From assembly GCF_017573465.1 (NCBI RefSeq), contig NZ_JAGEPF010000022.1:62001-126000 (forward strand): a stretch of DNA of 64,000 nt, written 5' to 3'. Shown piece after piece: positions 1-7,868 of the stretch. Origin of the DNA: Actinomadura violacea. Its GTDB lineage: Bacteria > Actinomycetota > Actinomycetes > Streptosporangiales > Streptosporangiaceae. The notes under the pieces are model-generated. The model saw only the letters and a program-made list of their open reading frames with translations, was not told the DNA's origin and did no database searches. The position numbers were made by a program, and so were the translations under genes. Numbering within the stretch: position 1 is the stretch's first letter; every line of letters begins with the position of its first letter.

Positions 1-758
<758 letters not shown>

Positions 759-776
759 CCGCGACGAGAGTCCCGT

Positions 777-815
777 CCCCGCCGTGGCCGCGCCGAGCGC
801 GCGGCCACGGCGGGG
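777..815 (+). terminator. 17-bp perfect hairpin between gapA and pgk
   Basis: Bases 777-793 are the exact reverse complement of 799-815, leaving a 5-nt loop. No U-run follows and the pgk ribosome-binding site lies 9 nt downstream. It could be a partial terminator/attenuator or an RNA-processing or stabilising stem that sets the gap:pgk ratio. The structure is seen directly; its role is inferred. Confidence 0.6.
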
Positions 816-842
816 CCGTATCCGGAAGGACACCGCATCCCG

Positions 843-2030
843 ATGCGCACCATTGACGATCTGGACGTCGCCGGCCGGAAGGTGCTGGTCCGCGCGGACC
901 TGAACGTCCCGCTGCAGGACGGCCGGATCACCGACGACGGGCGGATCCGGGCCAGCCTGCCGACGATCGAGACGCTGCTGGCCAAGGGCGCCAAGGTCAT
1001 CGTCTGCGCCCACCTCGGCCGCCCGAAGGGCGAGGTCAGGCCCGAGTTCTCGCTCGGGCCCGTCGCGGGCCGGCTGGGCGAGCTGCTCGGCGTCCGCGTG
1101 GTGTTCGCCGACGACGTGGTCGGCGCGTCGGCGCACGCCGCGGTCGGCGGGCTCGGCGACGGCGACGTCGCGCTGCTGGAGAACCTGCGCTTCGAGCCCG
1201 GCGAGACCAGCAAGGACGACGCCGAGCGCGGCGCGTTCGCCGACAAGCTGGCCGCGCTCGCCGACGTCTACGTCGGCGACGGGTTCGGCGCCGTGCACCG
1301 CAAGCACGCGAGCGTCTACGACGTGCCGAAGCGGCTCCCGCACGCGGCCGGCGATTTGATCGCCACCGAGGTCTCGGTGCTGGAGAAGCTCACCGACCGG
1401 GTCGAGCGGCCCTACGCGGTGGTCCTCGGCGGCTCCAAGGTCTCCGACAAGCTCGGCGTGATCGACAACCTGCTCGGCAAGGCCGACCGCATCCTGATCG
1501 GCGGTGGGATGGTCTTCACGTTCCTCAAGGCGCAGGGCCACGAGGTCGGCGAGAGCCTCCTCGAGGAGGACCAGCTCGGCACCGTCCGCGAGTACCTGCG
1601 GCGCGCCGAGGAGACCGGCGTGGAGTTCGTGCTGCCGGTGGACGTCGTCGCCGCGACCGCGTTCGCCGCGGACGCCGAGCACGACGTCGTCGCGGCCGAC
1701 GCGATCCCCGCCGACCGGCTCGGGCTGGACATCGGCCCCGAGTCCGGCAAGCTGTTCGCCTCGCGCCTCGCCGGGGCGAAGACGGTGTTCTGGAACGGCC
1801 CGATGGGCGTGTTCGAGATGGAGCCGTACTCGCACGGCACCCGCGCCGTGGCGCAGGGCCTGCTCGACTCGGGCGCGTTCACCGTGGTCGGCGGCGGCGA
1901 CTCCGCCGCGGCCGTCCGGCAGCTCGGCTTCGACGAGGCCGCCTTCTCGCACATCTCGACCGGTGGCGGCGCCAGCCTCGAGTACCTCGAGGGCAAGACG
2001 CTGCCCGGCCTGCAGGCACTGGAGGACTGA
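843..2030 (+). CDS. pgk: Phosphoglycerate kinase
   Basis: 395-residue ATP-generating glycolytic kinase (1,3-bisphosphoglycerate + ADP to 3-phosphoglycerate + ATP), of normal family length. Visible motifs are the N-terminal substrate-binding VRADLNVPL, the HLGRPKGE basic loop, and the C-terminal nucleotide-binding GGGDSAAAV and STGGGASLEYLEG segments. The ATG at 843 is chosen because GGAAGGA lies 12 nt upstream. The gene follows gapA after an 84-nt gap holding a strong hairpin and is nearly fused to tpiA (3-nt gap), so pgk and tpiA are translationally coupled. Confidence 0.98.
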   Translation: MRTIDDLDVAGRKVLVRADLNVPLQDGRITDDGRIRASLPTIETLLAKGAKVIVCAHLGRPKGEVRPEFSLGPVAGRLGELLGVRVVFADDVVGASAHAAVGGLGDGDVALLENLRFEPGETSKDDAERGAFADKLAALADVYVGDGFGAVHRKHASVYDVPKRLPHAAGDLIATEVSVLEKLTDRVERPYAVVLGGSKVSDKLGVIDNLLGKADRILIGGGMVFTFLKAQGHEVGESLLEEDQLGTVREYLRRAEETGVEFVLPVDVVAATAFAADAEHDVVAADAIPADRLGLDIGPESGKLFASRLAGAKTVFWNGPMGVFEMEPYSHGTRAVAQGLLDSGAFTVVGGGDSAAAVRQLGFDEAAFSHISTGGGASLEYLEGKTLPGLQALED

Positions 2031-2033
2031 CCG

Positions 2034-2828
2034 ATGGCCCCCGCGACCCCTTCCCGTAAGCCGCTGATGGCGGGCAACTGGAAGATGAACAAGAACCACC
2101 TGGACGCGATCCTGCTCGTCCAGAAGATGGCGTTCGCGCTGAAGGAGCCCGACTACGAGGCCGTCGACGTCGTCGTCGTGCCGCCGTTCACCGACCTGCG
2201 CTCGGTGCAGACGGTGATCGAGGCCGACCACTACGCCGTCCAGTACGGCGCACAGGACGTCTCGCAGCACGCGTCGGGCGCCTACACCGGCGAGATCGCC
2301 GCGTCCATGCTGGCCAAGCTCGGCTGCTCCTACGTGCTCGTGGGGCACTCCGAGCGGCGCGAGTACCACGGCGAGGACGACGCGCTCGTCAACGCCAAGG
2401 CCAGGGCGGTCCTCGGCGCGGACATGACGCCGATCGTCTGCGTGGGCGAGGGGCTCGAGGTGCGCAAGTCCGGCGGGCACGTCGCGCACGTCCTGGCGCA
2501 GCTGGACGGCGCGCTGGAGAAGATCACCGCCGAGCAGGCCCGCCGCACGGTGATCGCCTACGAGCCGGTCTGGGCGATCGGCACCGGCGAGGTCGCCACC
2601 CCGCAGGACGCGCAGGAGGTGTGCGCGGCGATCCGCACCCGGCTCGCCGAGCTGTACGACGGCGGGCTCGCCGACCAGGTGCGTATCCTGTACGGCGGCT
2701 CGGTGAAGGGCGACAACATCGCCCGGCTGATGGCGCAGGCGGATGTGGACGGCGCGTTGGTCGGTGGTGCCAGCCTCGACCCGGGCGAATTCGTCAAGAT
2801 CTGCCGGTACCGGGATCTCCCGGCCTGA
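2034..2828 (+). CDS. tpiA: Triosephosphate isomerase
   Basis: 264-residue TIM-barrel enzyme interconverting dihydroxyacetone phosphate and glyceraldehyde 3-phosphate. It has the N-terminal GNWKMN with the catalytic Lys, the VGHSERRE segment with the catalytic His, the AYEPVWAIGTG motif with the catalytic Glu, and the phosphate-binding LYGGSVKG near the C-terminus. The ATG 3 nt after the pgk stop is used; an internal Met just before AGNWKMN would be the only alternative and gives a shorter leader than actinobacterial homologues carry. Confidence 0.98.
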   Translation: MAPATPSRKPLMAGNWKMNKNHLDAILLVQKMAFALKEPDYEAVDVVVVPPFTDLRSVQTVIEADHYAVQYGAQDVSQHASGAYTGEIAASMLAKLGCSYVLVGHSERREYHGEDDALVNAKARAVLGADMTPIVCVGEGLEVRKSGGHVAHVLAQLDGALEKITAEQARRTVIAYEPVWAIGTGEVATPQDAQEVCAAIRTRLAELYDGGLADQVRILYGGSVKGDNIARLMAQADVDGALVGGASLDPGEFVKICRYRDLPA

Positions 2829-2946
2829 TCAAAACTGATCAATTCCGCGTGACATGGGGGTTCTTGCCGAACCAGCCGGTAGTTCGTCGTACCCTTCGTA
2901 GCTGACGGGTAAACCGCCCGGCTCGACCCTCCGTCCCTACAGACGA

Positions 2947-2966
2947 GGCCCCGCTCGCGCGGGGCC
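2947..2966 (+). other. 8-bp GC hairpin in the secG leader
   Basis: GGCCCCGC (2947-2954) pairs with GCGGGGCC (2959-2966) around a TCGC tetraloop, 24 nt before the secG start. It may close the tpiA transcript or act in the secG leader. No poly-U follows. Confidence 0.45.
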
Positions 2967-2990
2967 GGCCAGAGAAGGCGCTGAAGAACT

Positions 2991-3233
2991 GTGATCATCG
3001 CAACGTCCATCGTGCTCATCGTCACGAGCCTGCTGATGGTGGTCCTCGTCCTGATGCACAAGGGCAAGGGCGGGGGACTGTCCGACATGTTCGGCGGCGG
3101 CATCTCGTCGTCGCTCGGCGGCTCGTCGGTGGTGGAGCGCAACCTGGACCGGCTGACGATCGGCGTCGGGGTGGTCTGGTTCGCCTCGATCATCGTGCTG
3201 GGGCTGCTGTTCAAGCACAAGGGCGTCGGCTGA
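2991..3233 (+). CDS. secG: Preprotein translocase subunit SecG
   Basis: 80-residue membrane subunit of the SecYEG translocon. The N-terminal hydrophobic helix (about residues 1-20), a Gly-rich cytosolic loop with GKGGGLSDMFGGG, and a second helix (about 55-75) match SecG exactly. GTG at 2991 is used since it starts directly at the first membrane helix. The location downstream of tpiA is the conserved actinobacterial position. The 162-nt gap before it contains the hairpin described separately and probably its own promoter, which I could not place with confidence. Confidence 0.95.
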   Translation: MIIATSIVLIVTSLLMVVLVLMHKGKGGGLSDMFGGGISSSLGGSSVVERNLDRLTIGVGVVWFASIIVLGLLFKHKGVG

Positions 3234-3316
3234 CGGCCGCCCGTCCAACACGTTCGAGCGCCGCGCCGTCCTCGGAGGTCCCTGGCGGCGGCGGCACACA
3301 AAGCGAGGAGTAGTCC

Positions 3317-3691
3317 GTGGGTAGTGGCAACGCGATTCGGGGCAGCCGCGTCGGGGCCGGTCCAATGGGGGAGGCGGAGCGCGGCGACGCCGCCCCCCGC
3401 GTCTGGGTGACCTTCTACTGCGCCAACCGGCACGAGACGCGCCCCAGCTTCGCGACCGACGTCGCGGTCCCCGAGACGTGGGACTGCCCCCGCTGCGGGT
3501 TCCCTGCGGGGCAGGACTCGGAGAACCCGCCGGCGCCGCCGAAGACCGAGCCCTACAAGACGCATCTGGCGTATGTGAAGGAGCGGCGCAGCGACGAGGA
3601 CGGCGAGGCCATCCTCGAGGAGGCGCTCGCGAAGCTGCGCGAGAAGCGCGCCGCGGTGAAGCGCGCCCTGGAGGCCGCCGGCCGGAGCTGA
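3317..3691 (+). CDS. rbpA: RbpA-family RNA polymerase-binding protein
   Basis: 124-residue member of the RbpA family, proteins that bind RNA polymerase with the principal sigma factor and help open-complex formation in actinobacteria. Seen here are the N-terminal basic IRGSRVG segment, a zinc-ribbon-like centre with Cys-x3-His (CANRHE) and CPRC, and the C-terminal helical YVKERRSDEDG region corresponding to the sigma-interaction domain. GTG 3317 has GAGGAG nearby upstream. This secG-linked form differs from the Rv2050-type RbpA, so a second paralogue may exist elsewhere; its exact role is therefore less certain than its family. Confidence 0.85.
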   Translation: MGSGNAIRGSRVGAGPMGEAERGDAAPRVWVTFYCANRHETRPSFATDVAVPETWDCPRCGFPAGQDSENPPAPPKTEPYKTHLAYVKERRSDEDGEAILEEALAKLREKRAAVKRALEAAGRS

Positions 3692-3716
3692 CCCTCCGAC
3701 CGCACCGCACCGAGCC

Positions 3717-3748
3717 ATGGCCCGGCCCCGTCGAGGGGACCGGGCCAT
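3717..3748 (+). terminator. Intrinsic terminator after the rbpA-like gene
   Basis: ATGGCCCGG-CCCC (3717-3729) pairs with GGGG-A-CCGGGCCAT (3735-3748), a 13-bp stem with one bulged A and a 5-nt loop, followed by TTTT at 3753-3756. It lies between convergent genes and can serve both; the downstream hydrolase stop codon begins at the end of the T run. Confidence 0.75.
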
Positions 3749-3755
3749 CGCCTTT

Positions 3756-4568
3756 TCATGCCGCGGCCCGGCTCCAGAGGTCGTCGAGGGCGGCGTTGAC
3801 GGCGTCCGGGCGGTCTACATGCGCGTAGTGGCCGGCGCCCGGGACGCGGAGCAGCCGCGCGCCGATCCGGGCGGCGGTGACGCGCGCGCACGCCATCAGA
3901 GGTTCGCCGCCGCGTTCGCGGTACAGGGCGGGCGCGTCCTCCCACGTCCCGGAGATCACGAGCTTCGGCCAGGGGGCGGCGGCGAGTTCCGTGACCGGCA
4001 CGGGCGCCTCCCAGCAGAGCCGCTCGCGCATCGCGGCCTCCGCGGCCCGGAGCCGGTACGGGTCCGGTTCCAGTGGCGGCATGCCCACGGACGCGGTCAC
4101 GGCCCGCAGGTACGCCTCCGGCGTCAGGTCGGCGGGCATCTGCGCGGTGCTCTCCCGGTTCGCGCGGAGCGCGGCGGCGACGGCGGGGTCGTCCGCGGCC
4201 GCCTGGTAGGAGCCGGGCTCGATCAGCGTGAGCGACAGGACGGATCCGGGGTGCCGGGCCGCCGCGAGCATGGCGCCGGCCGCGCCGTAGGAGTGCCCGA
4301 CGAGGTGGGCGCCGCCGTCGAGCAGGGCCGCGACGTCGTCGGCGTCGGCCTCGTAGTCGCTGGTGTACCCGGGCGAGCGGGACGGCCCGCTGCGCCCGTG
4401 GGCCCGGCGGTCCATCGCGAGGACGCGATACCGGGCGGCGAGGGGCCGCTGCGTCGCGAACCCGAACACGGGGTCGTCCCCCCAGCTCGTGGATCCGTGC
4501 ACGAGGACCGCCCGCGGCCCTGTCCCGCCGGTCTCGTCCCAGACGGTCACGTGGATCTCGCGTTCCAT
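3756..4568 (-). CDS. Alpha/beta hydrolase
   Basis: 270-residue alpha/beta-hydrolase-fold enzyme. The nucleophile elbow is GHSYG with Ser93, the oxyanion HG pair is at 24-25, and the catalytic His is in GAGHYAHV near residue 247. The ATG at 4568 has an AAGGAGGG ribosome-binding site. It is transcribed away from a TetR regulator, with a three-copy operator between them, so it is probably the repressor's target and may act on the inducer or a related small ester or drug. The substrate cannot be told from sequence. Confidence 0.9.
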   Translation of the reverse strand: MEREIHVTVWDETGGTGPRAVLVHGSTSWGDDPVFGFATQRPLAARYRVLAMDRRAHGRSGPSRSPGYTSDYEADADDVAALLDGGAHLVGHSYGAAGAMLAAARHPGSVLSLTLIEPGSYQAAADDPAVAAALRANRESTAQMPADLTPEAYLRAVTASVGMPPLEPDPYRLRAAEAAMRERLCWEAPVPVTELAAAPWPKLVISGTWEDAPALYRERGGEPLMACARVTAARIGARLLRVPGAGHYAHVDRPDAVNAALDDLWSRAAA

Positions 4569-4577
4569 GCACCCTCC

Positions 4578-4632
4578 TTGAACAGCGTTTAACATTCTTA
4601 AACAGTGTATAAGAACCTGAAACGGCGTATGG
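4578..4632. promoter_or_regulatory. Three-copy 15-bp operator array for the TetR regulator
   Basis: Three related 15-mers start at 4578, 4598 and 4618, exactly 20 bp apart. The best copy, TTAAACAGTGTATAA (4598-4612), is a palindrome with one mismatch; the first is TTGAACAGCGTTTAA and the third is more degenerate. The array fills the whole intergenic region between the hydrolase and the TetR gene, where a repressor would block both promoters. Confidence 0.75.
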
Positions 4633-4641
4633 CGCGCTCGG

Positions 4642-4647
4642 TAGGGT
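4642..4647 (+). promoter_or_regulatory. -10 box, probable leaderless start of the TetR gene
   Basis: TAGGGT lies 6 nt before the ATG at 4654, the spacing expected if transcription begins at the start codon. There is no convincing Shine-Dalgarno sequence. Confidence 0.5.
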
Positions 4648-4653
4648 GGGGGC

Positions 4654-5376
4654 ATGACCGCGCCCTCACCGTCCGTCTGGCTGCGTCCCGAGCGGCCGGC
4701 CCGCGACCGGCGGCTCAGCCGCCGGCAGATCGTCGGGTGCGCGGTCGCGATCCTCGACGCCGAGCGCGGCAAGGGGCTGTCGATGCGCCGGATCGCGGCC
4801 GAGCTCGGGGTGACCGCCGGCTCGCTCTACTGGTACGTCACCACCAAGGACGAGCTGCTGGAGCTCGCCCTCGACGAGGTGCTCGGCGAGGTCCTGGCCG
4901 AGGCCGGGACCGGACCCCGCGACGGGTGGCGGGAGGCGCTCGCGGCGCTCGCCGCGGCGAACCGGGCGATGCTGCTGCGGCACCCGTGGGTCCTGTCGGA
5001 CCTGGCGGGCCGCCCGAACCTCGGACCGAACGCGCTCGCCCTCAGCGAGGCCGGGCTGGCGGTCCTGGCCGGCGCGGGCTTCGCCGACGCCGACCTGGAC
5101 GCGGCGCTCGCCGCCGTCAACGACCACGTCCTCGGCGCCGTGGCCGCCGAGACGTCCTGGCGCGCCGCGCTCGAGCGCACGGGTGCCGGTACGGCGGAGT
5201 GGGCGGAGGAGACCGCCGAGTACATGCGGCGGGTGGCCCGGGACCATCCGCTGCTCGGCCGGCGGATGGCCGCCGCCGGGGACGTCGACGTCGAGCGCGA
5301 GTGCGAGCGCCGCTTCGCCTTCGGGCTGGACTGCCTGCTCGACGGCCTCGCCGCCCGGCGTCCCGGGCCGGCCTGA
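4654..5376 (+). CDS. TetR-family repressor with tetracycline-repressor-type C-terminus
   Basis: 240-residue regulator. The N-terminal helix-turn-helix (about 44-64, with AAELGVTAGSLYWYV) matches the TetR/TetR_C subgroup, and the rest is an all-helical ligand-binding domain. It is divergent from an alpha/beta hydrolase, and the 85-bp gap is filled by three palindromic repeats, which points to autorepression and control of the hydrolase. The ATG is preceded by a TANNNT box rather than a strong ribosome-binding site, suggesting a leaderless message. The ligand is unknown. It converges on the next gene with a 6-bp gap. Confidence 0.92.
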   Translation: MTAPSPSVWLRPERPARDRRLSRRQIVGCAVAILDAERGKGLSMRRIAAELGVTAGSLYWYVTTKDELLELALDEVLGEVLAEAGTGPRDGWREALAALAAANRAMLLRHPWVLSDLAGRPNLGPNALALSEAGLAVLAGAGFADADLDAALAAVNDHVLGAVAAETSWRAALERTGAGTAEWAEETAEYMRRVARDHPLLGRRMAAAGDVDVERECERRFAFGLDCLLDGLAARRPGPA

Positions 5377-5382
5377 GCGGCT

Positions 5383-7047
5383 TCAGCAGGACGGGGCGCA
5401 GAGGCGGCGGGCGGTGGCCTCGCCGAAGATCCGCAGGATGTCCTGCGGGGCGCGGGCGGTGTAGACGCTGCCCCCGGTGGCGTCCGCGAGCCGCCGCAGC
5501 TCGGCGGTGTCGACGTCCGGACCGAAGCCGATCACGATGATCTGGACCGGGCGGGTCTCCTCGCGCCCGGCGCGCAGCGCGGCGACGGTGCGGTCCAGGG
5601 TGGGGCCGCCGGGGTCCTCGTCGCGGCCGTCGGTGAACACGAGGACCGTGTTGACCATCTCGGGGCGGTAGGTGCGGCGCATGTACCGGACGGCGGCGAG
5701 GACGGTGTCGTACAGGCCGGTCGCGCCGTCCGGCTTCGGGCGCAGCGCCGCCAGCGCGCTGAGGATGCGCTGCCGCCGCGTGACGGACCCGATCCGCCCG
5801 CCGAGCGGGCCCATGGGGACGGTCTGCCGCCAGTCGCGGTCGCCGTCCAGCCGGGTCGAGAAGATCCATTGGCCGAGTTCGGTGTCGTCGGGCTGCAGGG
5901 CGAGGCCCTCCTGGGACGCCTGCGCGATCGCCTGCAGGCGGGTCAGCCGGGTGCCGGGCACCTGCCGCGCCATCGACCCGGAGACGTCGAGCACCGACAG
6001 CATCCGCGAGCCGAGCGTCAGCCGCGCCCATTCCTGCGCCGTCCGGCGGACGAGCGCGGGGTCGGGTTCAGCGAGGACTGCGGGCGCCGCCGCGGACAGT
6101 CCGGCCGTCCGGGCGAAGGCGGCCGGTGCCCGGCGACCGGGATCGCGGAACCCGGCCGCCTCGAAGCGGTCAAGGGCTTCGCCGCCGCGCAGGGCCCGCT
6201 CGAACTGACGGGCGCCGGGCCGGTCGCCGACGATCGTGAACGGATAGTCCAGGGACAGGGTCCCGTCGCGCGGGTAGACGGCCTGGACGGCCGCCGCCGG
6301 GTCCTTCCGGTTGTGCTCCCACACCGCCTGCTCGGGGACGGCCAGGACGGGCGTGGGACGCGCCGCGGCCGCCGCGCCGAACTCGCGGGGCACGTCCGGG
6401 GCGGTGCTCTCCCGCACCGACCGCGCGAACGCCGCGAACGACGCGTCGCCCTCCCGTTCCCGCGCGATCAGCAGCGACGCGAGCCCGGCGCCGGTCCGGG
6501 ACGGGTCGGCGAGGGTGAGCCGGACGGCCCGGGAGCGCCGCTCATCCGGCTCCGCCGCGTCCAGGACGTCCTTCCAGGTACCGGGTGCCGCGGCGGCAAG
6601 GGACCGCGGGACGGCGGCGACGAGGGGCGTGCGCGCCAGGGGCCCGCCGACCGTGCGCGGGGGTTCGGCCAGCAGCCGCAGCCACAGGGTGGAGTCGGGC
6701 ACCCACACGTCCGGACGGCGCACGCCCGCGCCCGCGGGGATCTGCCCGGACAGCAGCGCCGCCACGCCCGCCGGGCCCGCCGCCCGCACGGTAACGCGGA
6801 CGCATTTCCCGCCCGCGCGGTGGTCCGCGCCGTTGAAGGTCCCGGCGACCGATGAGACGGCGGGCGCCAGCTCCGGCGCGACGGCCGCGTCGAGCGTCGT
6901 GACGCCGCCGGAGCACGCGGTGATCGCCGACAGCGCGTACACCGACGTGCCGAGCACCGCCGCGATCGCCATGCACACGACCGCCGCGACGCGGCGCGCG
7001 CGCCGTGTCCGGCGGCGCCGTCCCTTTTCCCGATGCGCCCCGCTCAC
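5383..7047 (-). CDS. Membrane-anchored substrate-binding / von Willebrand A domain protein
   Basis: About 554 residues. A basic N-terminus and one membrane helix (about 20-43) are followed by a periplasmic-binding-protein-like region (about 60-320) and a C-terminal vWA domain with a complete MIDAS motif, DVSGSM near residue 354, and a later TDGRDED. This pairing is known as the substrate-binding and vWA domain protein family of actinobacteria, exported and of unknown ligand. GTG 7047 is chosen because a GAGG motif precedes it; an ATG at 7101 would add 18 unconserved-looking residues. The gene stands alone, divergent from an Lrp regulator. Confidence 0.85.
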   Translation of the reverse strand: MSGAHREKGRRRRTRRARRVAAVVCMAIAAVLGTSVYALSAITACSGGVTTLDAAVAPELAPAVSSVAGTFNGADHRAGGKCVRVTVRAAGPAGVAALLSGQIPAGAGVRRPDVWVPDSTLWLRLLAEPPRTVGGPLARTPLVAAVPRSLAAAAPGTWKDVLDAAEPDERRSRAVRLTLADPSRTGAGLASLLIAREREGDASFAAFARSVRESTAPDVPREFGAAAAARPTPVLAVPEQAVWEHNRKDPAAAVQAVYPRDGTLSLDYPFTIVGDRPGARQFERALRGGEALDRFEAAGFRDPGRRAPAAFARTAGLSAAAPAVLAEPDPALVRRTAQEWARLTLGSRMLSVLDVSGSMARQVPGTRLTRLQAIAQASQEGLALQPDDTELGQWIFSTRLDGDRDWRQTVPMGPLGGRIGSVTRRQRILSALAALRPKPDGATGLYDTVLAAVRYMRRTYRPEMVNTVLVFTDGRDEDPGGPTLDRTVAALRAGREETRPVQIIVIGFGPDVDTAELRRLADATGGSVYTARAPQDILRIFGEATARRLCAPSC

Positions 7048-7267
7048 GCTGACCTCGCCTCGCCGTGCCGGCGGCCCGCGCCGCCGGTGTGGGCCGCCCA
7101 TTGTCGGCGCCCTGCCGCATCGCGGGCATCGGCGAAATCACCGGTCACTCCCGTCCCGCGTTGGCGTTCACCGGCAGTGGCCGAATATTCTTCGGGAGGT
7201 GACGTGCTGCGGCGCATCTTCCGCGCGGGAGTTCGGGACGCGGCGGCGAGTTCGGGAGGGGGACCCC

Positions 7268-7759
7268 ATGGACGCGGTCGACCAGGCGATCCTGCGGAGG
7301 TTGCAGCGGGACGGCCGGCAGACCAACCGGGAGCTGGCCGAGGCGGTGGGGATCGCCCCGTCGACGGCCCTGGAGCGGACGCGGGCGCTGCGCTCGCGCG
7401 GCGTCATCACCGGCTTCCACGCGGCGGTCGACTACGAGCGGCTCGGCCGGGGCGTGCAGGCGCTGATCTCGATCCGGATCAGGCCGCAGTCGCGGGAGGC
7501 GATCGAGTCGGCGCGCGACAGCATGGCCGCGATGCCTGAGGCCGTCGGTGTCTTCGTCGTGACGGGCAACGAGGACCTGTTCGTCCATGTGGCGGTGCCG
7601 AGCACCACGTACCTGCGGGATTTCGTGCTCGACCGGCTGGCCCGCCGCAAGGAGTTCGTGGACGTCCGCACCCTCGTGGTCTACGACTACGTCCAGCCCA
7701 AGGAGCAGGGCGAACTTTCGGTGGCCGACGGCGCGGAGAAGCGAACGCCGTACGCCTGA
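7268..7759 (+). CDS. Lrp/AsnC-family regulator
   Basis: 163-residue regulator with an N-terminal HTH (DQAILRRLQRDGRQTN..., about 2-50) and a C-terminal RAM ligand-binding domain (about 65-145). The ATG at 7268 follows GGGAGGGGG. The next gene downstream, on the same strand, is an EamA exporter; Lrp regulators are often paired with amino-acid exporters, so the exporter is the likely target. It could also control the divergent vWA gene across the 220-bp gap, in which I saw no clear palindrome. Confidence 0.92.
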   Translation: MDAVDQAILRRLQRDGRQTNRELAEAVGIAPSTALERTRALRSRGVITGFHAAVDYERLGRGVQALISIRIRPQSREAIESARDSMAAMPEAVGVFVVTGNEDLFVHVAVPSTTYLRDFVLDRLARRKEFVDVRTLVVYDYVQPKEQGELSVADGAEKRTPYA

Positions 7760-7855
7760 GGCGGCGTTCACGGCCCCGGAACCGAAGAACCGCCGGGGCG
7801 TGAGCTGAGATCCGAACGAACGACGGCTGAACGCGTCCATCGCCGCAGTCCTGCC

Positions 7856-7861
7856 TAGCTT
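7856..7861 (+). promoter_or_regulatory. -10 box, probable leaderless start of the EamA gene
   Basis: TAGCTT sits 7 nt before the ATG at 7869, and no Shine-Dalgarno sequence is visible. Confidence 0.5.
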
Positions 7862-7868
7862 TGGGCGC

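Noticed and set aside
2826..2845. Direct repeat TGATCAA...TGATCAA after tpiA
   Set aside because: Only two short copies, one including the stop codon; too weak to call an operator or origin element.
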